DNA from: Catenulispora rubra
GTDB taxonomy: Bacteria > Actinomycetota > Actinomycetes > Streptomycetales > Catenulisporaceae
Direction: 5' to 3'
Assembly: GCF_015356825.1 (NCBI RefSeq)
Contig: NZ_JAACYW010000105.1
Span: forward strand, 1 to 34,047
Length of the DNA: 34,047 nucleotides
Within the stretch, counting starts at the first letter, position 1, and every line of letters starts with the position of its first letter. Below are positions 26,495-32,881 of this stretch, one piece after another. A program made the position numbers and the translations under genes. Below the pieces are notes generated by a model, which worked only from the letters and a program-made list of their open reading frames with translations, was not told the DNA's origin and did no database searches.

Positions 26495-26729
26495 TCAGGC
26501 CTCTGGGAAGGGCACTTCGGCGACATCTCAGAAGTCGAAGACACAAATGCCTCAGGCTTCTGATTCACCGCCGAAGCGCCGACTGTTCACCTGCAAGCCG
26601 GGAAATGCGGCGGGCCCGGCACGGGCCCATTCGGGGGACCGCCCGCAGCGGCGCCGGGTGCGGACCGGCGCGGAGCGTGTTTCGCTGCTCAAGGGCCGTT
26701 CGGCTCCCAGACGGGAAGGAGGCATGATC

Positions 26730-27215
26730 ATGCCCAACTACGACCCGAACCAGATCGCGAACCTCGTCGGACAGCTCGGCGGCGACCACCAGCAGGCGGC
26801 TCAGCAGCTGCAGCAGATGGGCGGTCAGATCGACCCCCAGCAGCACGCGGACACCCTGCAGCAGATGGGGATCGACCCGCAGAGGCTGCAGAACGGCGAC
26901 TACCAGCAGCACCTGGACGCCCAGGACCAGCCCGGTTTCCAGGGCTACCAAAGCGGCGACATGTCCGGTCAGGCGCCCCAGTTCGGTCAGAGCGGCATGG
27001 GCCAGAACCAGAGCGGCATGAACCAGGGCGGCATGAACCAGAGCGGCATGGGCTCGCAGGACCAGAACGGCCAGAACTTCCAGCAGTTCGACCAGGGCCA
27101 GGGCGGCATGCGCGGCATGGAGCCCGACCAGGACCAGCAGCTGGACGACGGCCGGCAGATGTCCGGGCAGCAGGGGTCGCAGCAGCAGGACTACTCCGAC
27201 CAGCAGAACCAGTGA
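26730..27215 (+). CDS. Glutamine-rich low-complexity protein
   Basis: A 161-residue protein of very biased composition. By my count about 47 residues are Gln, and Lys, Cys and Trp are absent. Residues ~1-65 look helical, with QQ pairs spaced along short amphipathic stretches (IANLVGQLGGDHQQAAQQLQ, HADTLQQMGIDPQRLQ). From ~75 on it is Gly/Met/Gln/Ser-rich with repeated QSGM and NQGGM units, then acidic Gln-rich to the end. No signal, membrane segment or catalytic motif is visible. AAGGAGG at 26716-26722 fits ATG 26730 (seven-base gap) better than ATG 26724 (one base). The 235 bases upstream hold no gene I can support. A strong TTCG-loop hairpin ends it. Function unknown; the composition resembles prion-like or condensate-forming segments. 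Confidence 0.78.
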   Translation: MPNYDPNQIANLVGQLGGDHQQAAQQLQQMGGQIDPQQHADTLQQMGIDPQRLQNGDYQQHLDAQDQPGFQGYQSGDMSGQAPQFGQSGMGQNQSGMNQGGMNQSGMGSQDQNGQNFQQFDQGQGGMRGMEPDQDQQLDDGRQMSGQQGSQQQDYSDQQNQ

Positions 27216-27238
27216 GAAACCCGGCGTGAGCCGGTGAA

Positions 27239-27270
27239 TCGATAGTCAGGGCAATCGACAGTCAGGGCAA
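27239..27270. repeat. 16-bp direct duplication before a terminator
   Basis: TCGATAGTCAGGGCAA (27239-27254) is followed at once by TCGACAGTCAGGGCAA (27255-27270), identical at 15 of 16 positions. It lies between the stop of the Gln-rich gene and its terminator hairpin. Confidence 0.8.
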
Positions 27271-27271
27271 G

Positions 27272-27306
27272 TGGCCGGCCGTCGCGTTCGTCGCGACGGC
27301 CGGCCA
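27272..27306. terminator. 15-bp hairpin with TTCGT loop, bidirectional
   Basis: TGGCCGGCCGTCGCG (27272-27286) pairs exactly with CGCGACGGCCGGCCA (27292-27306) around TTCGT. It separates the Gln-rich gene (+) from the convergent GNAT remnant (-). Confidence 0.88.
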
Positions 27307-27339
27307 TCCCTGTACGGGGAGACCACGAGGAGAACGGGA

Positions 27340-27706
27340 TCAGCCGAGCTCCTTCGTCATGAAGACCCGGCTGGTCCCCGGCGGATCGCACGGCACCTCG
27401 CCGAGCACCGTCCAGCCCTGCTTCCGGTAGAACTCGGGGGCCTGGAAGCTGATCGTGTACAGCACGGCGGTGCGGCAGCCACGAACCCGGGCTTCGTCCT
27501 CGGCCCGGCGCAGGATCTCCGCGCCGAGGCCGTTGCCACGCAAGTCCTTCGGCAAGGCCGCCGATCACGTCGCCGGTCTCGGGATCGTGGAGCAGGACGG
27601 CCAGCGGTCTGCGGTCGTCGACGCCGGTGGCTTCGACGTTGAAGCGGTCCAGAGCGTCGGAGATCGCCGCCAGGTCGGCGGGAGTGGGACTGTCGGTGAG
27701 GATCAT
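27340..27706 (-). pseudogene. GNAT acetyltransferase with internal deletion and frameshift
   Basis: On the minus strand the N-terminal part (ILTDSPTPADLAAISDALDR ... RPLAVLLHDPETGDVIGGL) lies in one frame. The C-terminal part (PKDLRGNGLGAEILRRAEDE, AVLYTISFQAPEFYRKQGW ... SRVFMTKELG) continues in another. The join is near 27550-27555. Family members have about 15-17 residues between GGL and P(E/K)DLRG (the GxTxxGWLFVDLxFV strand), and these are missing. So an out-of-frame deletion of about 50 bases, rather than a single-base error, explains the break. The acetyl-CoA loop RGNGLG is intact but downstream of the break. Translation restart at an internal codon could give only a C-terminal fragment. 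Confidence 0.75.
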
Positions 27707-27778
27707 GCCGACACGGTAGGTCGGAGACGCTTTGACGGCCGTCGAAGCGTTGTCAGCGACATCGGCGACAATCGAGAC

Positions 27779-28051
27779 GTGGACGATCAGCGCGCGGGCC
27801 GGGACGTCGGGGTGGACCTGGCGGCGGTGGCGCGGCTGCTCGCCGACGGGACGCGCGCCGCGTTCTGCCTGGCGCTGCTCGACGGCCGCGCCTGGAGCGC
27901 CGGCAACGTGGTCTACGGCAGGGACGCGACGATTGGCGGGATTCAGCGTTTCTGGGCCGGGGGCTTGGGATCGACGTTGAAGACGGTGTCGCGGTTCGTC
28001 GAGGCGCCAGGGGCGTTGTGTGTGGAGGCGACCACCTCATCAGGGGCCTGA
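27779..28051 (+). pseudogene. ArsR-family regulator, N-terminal remnant
   Basis: From GTG 27779 the frame reads DDQRAGRDVGVDLAAVARLL then ADGTRAAFCLALLDGRAWSAG, the usual first helices of actinobacterial ArsR-type repressors. Just after SAG, where the recognition helices should begin, it changes to unrelated sequence (NVVYGRDATIGGIQRF...) that runs to a stop at 28051. GACAAT lies six bases before the GTG, a leaderless-type promoter, so the 5' end was real. The DNA-binding and later parts are lost. The fused tail is not recognised. Confidence 0.6.
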
Positions 28052-28173
28052 TCAACCCGCGACCCGACGAGTTGAAGCAGATCATGCAGAAGGTGGCCGA
28101 CACGAACGCACGAACCGTACAGGACTTCTCGCAGGCGTCCATGATGCGCAACGCCATGCAGGTCCGCTGGTAG
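28018..28173 (+). pseudogene. Unidentified 51-codon 3' fragment
   Basis: A frame open from GTG 28018 reads ...LIRGLINPRPDELKQIMQKV, ADTNARTVQDFSQASMMRNA and ends MQVRW. It looks like the natural C-terminal end of a larger helical protein, but I do not recognise the family and no upstream part in this frame is convincing. It lies in the same decayed stretch as the ArsR remnant. Confidence 0.3.
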
Positions 28174-28249
28174 AAGCGGGTAGCAGCGGCAAGAGCGGCG
28201 GGGCCGGAAGTCACGCGCTCCCCGCCCCGCCCCGCCGCCACGCGCCGAG

Positions 28250-30634
28250 TCAGCTCGCGTAGACCTCGAACTCCGACACCTGACCGGCCGGCCACCCGGT
28301 GTTCGCGGTGAACGTCAGCCGCACGTACCGCACGCCGGCCGCCGAGAAGGTGATCGTGACGGTGTTGCCGGTCGCCGGGTCGAAGAGGTAACCGGCGGAG
28401 CCGACCAGCGTCGAGGACGCGCTGCTGTCCGCGCCACCGCTGACCGTCAGCGTCTGGGTCCGTGCGGCCCACGCCGTGGCCGGCGGCAGCTTCAGCACGA
28501 TCCGGGACACCGACGTCACCGCACCCAGGTCGACCATCAGCCACTGCGGGAAGGCGTTGTCCACGCTCTCCCAGTAGGTGTTCGCGTTGCCGTCGACGGT
28601 GTTCGACGACGCGTAGCTCTGCGTGTGGCCGCTCTCGGAGGTCGCCTTGCCGAGCGCCAGGTTCGAGTTCGCGGCCGCGTCCGTGGTCGCCGACACCGAT
28701 GCCGAGGGCTGGGAAAGGTTTCCGGCCGCGTCCGTGGCTACGATCGCGAACGCGTAGGTCGTGGATGGCGACAGACCGTTGACCGTGGTCGACGTGGCGG
28801 TCGTGGTCAGCGACGTCGTGCCGTTCACCCGCACCTGGTAGCCGGTGACGCCGACGTTGTCGGTGGACGCGGTCCAGGACAGCGACACGCTGGTCGAGGT
28901 GTGGCCGGTGACCGTGAGGTTGGTCGGAGCGGTGGGCGGTGTGGTGTCTCCGCCGCCACCGGTGGGCGCGAAGACCTGGAACTCCGAGAGCTGCCCGGCG
29001 GGCCAGCCGGTGTTCGCCGTGAAGGTGGCCCGCAGGTAGCGGGCGGGGGCGGTGCCGACGTTGACCGTCACGGTGTTGCCCGTCGACGGATCGAAGGTGT
29101 AGCCGGCGGGTCCGGCCAGCGTGGTGAAGGTCGAGCCGTCGGTGCTGCCGGCCAGCGTCAGGGTCTGTGTGCGGGCGCCCCACGACGCCGGAAGCTTCAT
29201 GACCACCGACCCGACAGACGTCGCCGAGCCCAGATCGAGCTGGAACCACTGCGGGAACGCGTTGTTGACGCTCTCCCAGTAGGTGTTCGGGTCGCCGTCC
29301 ACGGCGTTCGCCGACACGAAGTTCTGCGAGGTGCCGCTGGCCGAGGTCGCCTTGCCCAGGGCCAGGTTCCCCGACCCGCCGCCGGAGCCGACCACCGGCT
29401 GCGTCGGCCGGGTGGCGGTCACGGCTGTCTGCCCCTTCAGCATCCGGCCGCCGTCGGCGGTGAGCCGCAGGTAGTAGTCCGACGAGCAGGCGGTCCCGTC
29501 CTCGTCCAGGGCCAGCAGGCCGGAGCCGGTCGGGGACATCGACTGGTTCTCCGCAGTCTTGGCGATCTGGTTGCCCTCGCCGTACTCGTCGAACATCGAG
29601 ATGTAAATGCTCTGCGTTCCGGCGCGGGCCATGTTGTAGAACTGCCGCCACATGAAGTCGCCGTGCGCGCGCTGGCGCCCGGAGACGTCGCCGGGCAGGA
29701 CGCACGGCTGGTAGTCGACGCTGTTGGCGGTGCAGTCGGCCAGGTCCGGGACCGTGTAGGTGGTGTAGGCGTTGTCGGAGTCGGCCGCGGTGCCGATCGC
29801 GCCGACCATCCACGGGGAGAGCATGTTGAAGGCGTGGTAGACGCCGCTGTAGCCGGCGCGCGAGCCGCCGGTGCCGGTGCGCCACTCGCGGGGCACGCCG
29901 CCCATCACGTAACAGCCCTGGTTCTTGAACCAGGTAATGACGTCCAGACAGGTCGGGGCGTCCCAGGGGTGGTTGGCGTCGCTGAAGCCGAAGCCCCAGA
30001 TGCCCACGACCGGCTGGCCGCTCTGGCGCGCGTAGGCCGAGGAAGCGGTGAGGGCCGACATCTTGTTGGTCCAGTCGGCCTTGATCTCGGACTGCATGTT
30101 CGTCCAGCCGGTGACGTCGTACATGATGTAGAACTTGCGGCCGTGGGTCTCCGCGGACGAGCGCACCTTCGTCGCCATCGCGTCCCGAGTCGGGCCCTCG
30201 GAGCTGTTCGGGTTGAAGCGCTGCAAGGCGGCCGTGTCGCAGCCGTTCTGCTGCATCCACAGGAAGTGGGTGTCGACGGTCTGCTGGTCGTAGGACGAGA
30301 ACAGGGTCGCGGGCTGGCCGTTGCCGAGGTTCGAGTACGCGGTCTGATACGTGTGCGTGTACTCGCGCATGTCCGGCCACGCCTTGATGACGTTGTTGCT
30401 CGGCGACGGAGTCTGCGACCAGTTCTGCGACCAGTGCCACCAGCCGTTGATCGGCGCCCCGTCGCCGGCGCAGGCGAACCACCCCTGGTAGCCCACGGTG
30501 ATCTTGCCGACGACGTCGCCGGCCGGGCTCGCCGCGCTCGCCGCCGGCGCGGCCAGCAGCTCCGGTCCGGCGAGCAGGGCCGCGGCCGAGCCGGCCGCGG
30601 CGGTGGTGAGGAATCTTCGGCGTGTGACCGTCAT
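28250..30634 (-). CDS. Tat-exported GH71/99-like glycosidase with two discoidin domains and FN3
   Basis: A 794-residue exported protein. The first ~32 residues are a twin-arginine signal (TVTRRRFLTTAAAGSAAALL). Residues ~38-410 resemble the bacterial GH71/99-like barrel: VGYQGWFACAGDGAPINGWW, WPDMREYTHTY, VDTHFLWMQQNGCDTAALQR, FYIMYDVTGW, IYISMFDEYGEG, each with acidic residues that could be catalytic. After a GSGGG linker come an F5/8-type-C (discoidin) domain (about 425-553), a fibronectin type III domain (561-645) and a second F5/8-C domain (656-794). This family acts on alpha-linked glycans, mannans or related polymers; the substrate here is unknown. ATG 30634 has GGAGAT upstream and fits the Tat motif; an earlier in-frame ATG at 30685 does not. 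An inverted repeat lies in the promoter region. Confidence 0.88.
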   Translation of the reverse strand: MTVTRRRFLTTAAAGSAAALLAGPELLAAPAASAASPAGDVVGKITVGYQGWFACAGDGAPINGWWHWSQNWSQTPSPSNNVIKAWPDMREYTHTYQTAYSNLGNGQPATLFSSYDQQTVDTHFLWMQQNGCDTAALQRFNPNSSEGPTRDAMATKVRSSAETHGRKFYIMYDVTGWTNMQSEIKADWTNKMSALTASSAYARQSGQPVVGIWGFGFSDANHPWDAPTCLDVITWFKNQGCYVMGGVPREWRTGTGGSRAGYSGVYHAFNMLSPWMVGAIGTAADSDNAYTTYTVPDLADCTANSVDYQPCVLPGDVSGRQRAHGDFMWRQFYNMARAGTQSIYISMFDEYGEGNQIAKTAENQSMSPTGSGLLALDEDGTACSSDYYLRLTADGGRMLKGQTAVTATRPTQPVVGSGGGSGNLALGKATSASGTSQNFVSANAVDGDPNTYWESVNNAFPQWFQLDLGSATSVGSVVMKLPASWGARTQTLTLAGSTDGSTFTTLAGPAGYTFDPSTGNTVTVNVGTAPARYLRATFTANTGWPAGQLSEFQVFAPTGGGGDTTPPTAPTNLTVTGHTSTSVSLSWTASTDNVGVTGYQVRVNGTTSLTTTATSTTVNGLSPSTTYAFAIVATDAAGNLSQPSASVSATTDAAANSNLALGKATSESGHTQSYASSNTVDGNANTYWESVDNAFPQWLMVDLGAVTSVSRIVLKLPPATAWAARTQTLTVSGGADSSASSTLVGSAGYLFDPATGNTVTITFSAAGVRYVRLTFTANTGWPAGQVSEFEVYAS

Positions 30635-30698
30635 GTGCTTATCTCCTCGGGACTGGCTTGACGCTCTTCCGACAGGGAGGTGCAACTTTCGTACGGGT

Positions 30699-30745
30699 CA
30701 TAGTTATACGAGAGTGAGAGTCTTGCAATATCTCGATAACTTATG
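30699..30745. promoter_or_regulatory. A/T-rich interrupted inverted repeat upstream of the glycosidase
   Basis: CATAGTTATACGAGA (30699-30713) and TCTCGATAACTTATG (30731-30745) are inverse complements apart from one bulged base in each arm, separated by 17 bases. It stands in the shared region between the glycosidase (-) and the suppressor-of-fused gene (+). TATAAC on the minus strand inside the left arm may be a -10 element. It is a likely operator for the glycosidase. Confidence 0.6.
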
Positions 30746-30785
30746 AGTAAGAGCTCGAAGACAGACCCCGGTGTAGGTTCGCTCC

Positions 30786-31373
30786 ATGTCTGCTCCCCCG
30801 GTCCTGCGCGACGTTTTCAGAACCCTGATGGAACTCCGCGGGGACGCGGCCGCCTCGATCACGTTCGAAGACGGCCCGGGCCCGATCGCCCGGCTCGACG
30901 TCTTCATCTACCGGCCGACCGAATCCGCAGGTCTGACCACGTTCGTGACGGTCGGGATGGCCACCGCGCCGATGCCCGCGCCGGAGGGCCAGGAGGGCGG
31001 CCGCGCCGAGCTGTGGCTGTCGCGCTCGGGCGCGCTGGCGCCGGAGGACGAGCAGCAGATCGCGATGCAGCTGGCGAATCTGGCCGTCTACCCGTGGAAC
31101 ACCGGCCGGTCGGTCACCTGGGCCCAGATCGTCGGCTTCGAGCACGACTTCCCGACCTTCCCGGGCTGCGCCGCGGTGTTCCTGGCCGGGCCGCTGCTGA
31201 AGGACACGCCCAACTGGCTCGACACCTGCGAGGGCCGGGTGCAGGTGATAACCGTGGTGCCGATCACCGAGCAGGAGCGGGCCGCCGCGGCGACCGTGCC
31301 GCCGATGACCTTCGCCGGCAATCTGATCGACTCCCGGGATGTGTTCACAGCTCCGTCCACGGCGGGCGCCTGA
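30786..31373 (+). CDS. Suppressor-of-fused-domain protein
   Basis: A 195-residue protein matching the bacterial suppressor-of-fused (SUFU) family. Features are LDVFIYRPTESAGLTTFVTV, GMATAPM, RAELWLSRSG, QLANLAVYPWNTGRSVTWAQ, and the late CEGRVQVITVVPITEQERAA strand. Bacterial members are cytoplasmic and often act as immunity-like or unknown partners; no toxin gene is adjacent, so that role is unsupported here. TAGGTT (30774-30779) lies exactly six bases before the ATG and no ribosome site is visible, so the mRNA is probably leaderless. Confidence 0.82.
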   Translation: MSAPPVLRDVFRTLMELRGDAAASITFEDGPGPIARLDVFIYRPTESAGLTTFVTVGMATAPMPAPEGQEGGRAELWLSRSGALAPEDEQQIAMQLANLAVYPWNTGRSVTWAQIVGFEHDFPTFPGCAAVFLAGPLLKDTPNWLDTCEGRVQVITVVPITEQERAAAATVPPMTFAGNLIDSRDVFTAPSTAGA

Positions 31374-31430
31374 ACACCGCCGGACCCGCCTGAAGCGCTG
31401 CCGTCGGCCGATCGGGACTGACGCGAGTCG

Positions 31431-31730
31431 TCAGGTCCCGGTCGGCGGCGCGCTCATCGCTGCCGCTAGGAAGGTGATCGCCCACCGCCGGGCGGCCTCG
31501 CCCGCTACCGGGGTCACGCAGCCTGGGGTGGGCTGGTTGTAGACCTCTGCGCGGTCCACGCCGACCACGGCGAGGATCCCCCGCATCCGGAACAGCAGCT
31601 CCTCTGGGGCAAGGCCGGGCAGCGCGCGCTCGTAGGCCGCCAGGTAGCGATCACGGACCGCGTCCTCGGGGGGGTCGGTCGAGCTGCGCACTTCCTCGGC
31701 CGGGTCGGTGATGATCGTCACGATCAGCCG
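31431..31730 (-). pseudogene. TetR-family regulator, C-terminal remnant
   Basis: On the minus strand the frame reads RLIVTIITDPAEEVRSSTDP, then AVRDRYLAAYERALPGLAPE and LFRMRGILAVVGVDRAEVYN, as in the C-terminal ligand domain of actinobacterial TetR proteins, and ends at 31431. The HTH half is absent: beyond ~31730 the frame turns to sequence that belongs to the opposite-strand ketopantoate-reductase remnant. Only about 100 residues remain. No start or promoter for it can be supported. Confidence 0.65.
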
Positions 31731-31737
31731 GGACGTC

Positions 31738-32043
31738 GTGCCACTCGGGCAGGCGGTGCTCGCGGCCGGCGGCCGGAGAGCGCTGGCCGACGATCCGGAC
31801 GCGATCCGCGCCATGATCCGCCTCATGCGGCAGAACCTGGCCGCCATGCCGACGCCGCCGGTCCCGCGCGCGTTCGCCGCGTTGCAGAAGTTGCCGGAAG
31901 GGCTCCTCGTGCTCACGCTGCGGCGCTTCCTGCGCAGCCCGACGGCCGCGCACAGCGGGCTCGACAGCGCCACGCCTGCCACGGAGGCGGCCGAACTCGA
32001 GCGGACGGCCGAGCAGATGCGCGCCTATGCCAGGGCCCGGTAA
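31738..32043 (+). pseudogene. Ketopantoate-reductase-like protein, C-terminal remnant
   Basis: On the + strand the frame reads PLGQAVLAAGGRRALADDPD, IRAMIRLMRQNLAAMPTPPV, LVLTLRRFLRSPTAAHSGLD and ATEAAELERTAEQMRAYARA, ending at 32043. This resembles the C-terminal helical domain of ketopantoate-reductase-family proteins. The NADP-binding N-terminal half (GxGxxG) is missing, and the frame is joined at about 31730-31738 to the oppositely oriented TetR remnant. Family assignment is by remembered pattern. Confidence 0.5.
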
Positions 32044-32089
32044 GCCGAAAACCCCGGCTCATGCTGCTCACGTAGATCGGTTCCCCACG

Positions 32090-32114
32090 CCCGACTCGGT
32101 GGGACCGAGTCGGG
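32090..32114. terminator. 11-bp hairpin between convergent ends
   Basis: CCCGACTCGGT (32090-32100) pairs exactly with ACCGAGTCGGG (32104-32114) around GGG. It lies 19 bases before the stop of the lipoprotein gene (read from the minus strand, just after it) and after the reductase remnant. Confidence 0.8.
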
Positions 32115-32133
32115 GCCGTCGCGTTCCGGCGGG

Positions 32134-32748
32134 CTATTTACCGAGGTCTATGTAGGTCTTGTCGCTGCCGAGGTCGGGCATGAAGCTGAACTGCAGGCCC
32201 TTGGAACCGGCCGGGACCTCGAAGGCGATCGGGCCGCGCAGTGACTTGCCGGCCGCGATGTTCCCGTCCGGAGGGTTGCCGTCGACGCCCATGATGATGG
32301 TCTCGTCGTAGGTGTGGTTGGTGGAGTCCTTCAGGCCGAGCTGGAGCATGCTCGAGAAGGCCTGCGAGTCGCCGCTGCTGTTCGTCACTTCGACGTCGAG
32401 CAGGACGTAGGCCTTGCCGGCGTCCGGTTGGTCGAGGTCGTTCGTGTACGGATACGTCATCTTGTGCACGGTCACGGTGTAGGCGCCGACCTTCACCTGC
32501 TGGCCGGTCTTGAAGGCGCCGCCCGCGGCCGGCGCCGAGGCCTTCGACGTCGCAGCCGCCGAGCTTGAGGCGGTGGTCCCGGCCGCGCCGACGGCGGCGG
32601 CCGACGTCGTCGGGTCCTGGCCCACCACCGAGGCCTTCGAAGAGCTCTGGCACGCCGAAGTCGCCATGGCCAGCGCCGCTGCCAGGGCGATCGCGCCGAG
32701 GCCGGTCCGCACCGTGCCGCGAGCCGGGCTGAGGTGTTCACGCGTCAT
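32134..32748 (-). CDS. DUF4352-type lipoprotein
   Basis: A 204-residue exported lipoprotein. The signal peptide (TGLGAIALAAALAMATSACQ) ends in a lipobox TSAC with the lipid-bearing Cys near residue 33. A Ser/Ala/Thr linker (about 35-78) leads to a DUF4352-like immunoglobulin-type sandwich: GQQVKVGAYTVTVHKMTYPY, AYVLLDVEVTNSSGDSQAFS, then AAGKSLRGPIAFEVPAGSKG and LQFSFMPDL. Such domains are common on actinobacterial surface lipoproteins of unknown role. AGGAGT precedes the ATG. It is divergent from the methylase-like gene, with TGTGAACAC occurring twice in the shared 133-base region (32807-32815 and 32853-32861). Confidence 0.87.
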   Translation of the reverse strand: MTREHLSPARGTVRTGLGAIALAAALAMATSACQSSSKASVVGQDPTTSAAAVGAAGTTASSSAAATSKASAPAAGGAFKTGQQVKVGAYTVTVHKMTYPYTNDLDQPDAGKAYVLLDVEVTNSSGDSQAFSSMLQLGLKDSTNHTYDETIIMGVDGNPPDGNIAAGKSLRGPIAFEVPAGSKGLQFSFMPDLGSDKTYIDLGK

Positions 32749-32881
32749 CTGTGTACTCCTGAATTCGATGGCTTCGTTCGTGTGCAGAGCGAGCGAATCA
32801 TATTGCTGTGAACACTGTCAACAGACAACATCGCAGCGGGGTCGCTGGCGTTTGTGAACACAAGCCGGTTAGGCTGCGGCC

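Noticed and set aside
28625..30661. A 678-codon open frame on the + strand
   Set aside because: It is antisense to the multidomain glycosidase and shows no motif.
30786..31373. Immunity gene of a toxin system
   Set aside because: SUFU proteins can serve as immunity proteins, but no toxin, polymorphic repeat or secretion gene is next to it.
31431..31982. An intact 183-residue protein on the - strand
   Set aside because: Only its C-terminal part matches TetR; the N-terminal part is antisense to the reductase remnant and has shadow composition.
32790..32826. TTGACA/TATGAT promoter for the lipoprotein gene (minus strand)
   Set aside because: Both hexamers are present, but the spacer is only 13 bases, too short for a normal promoter.
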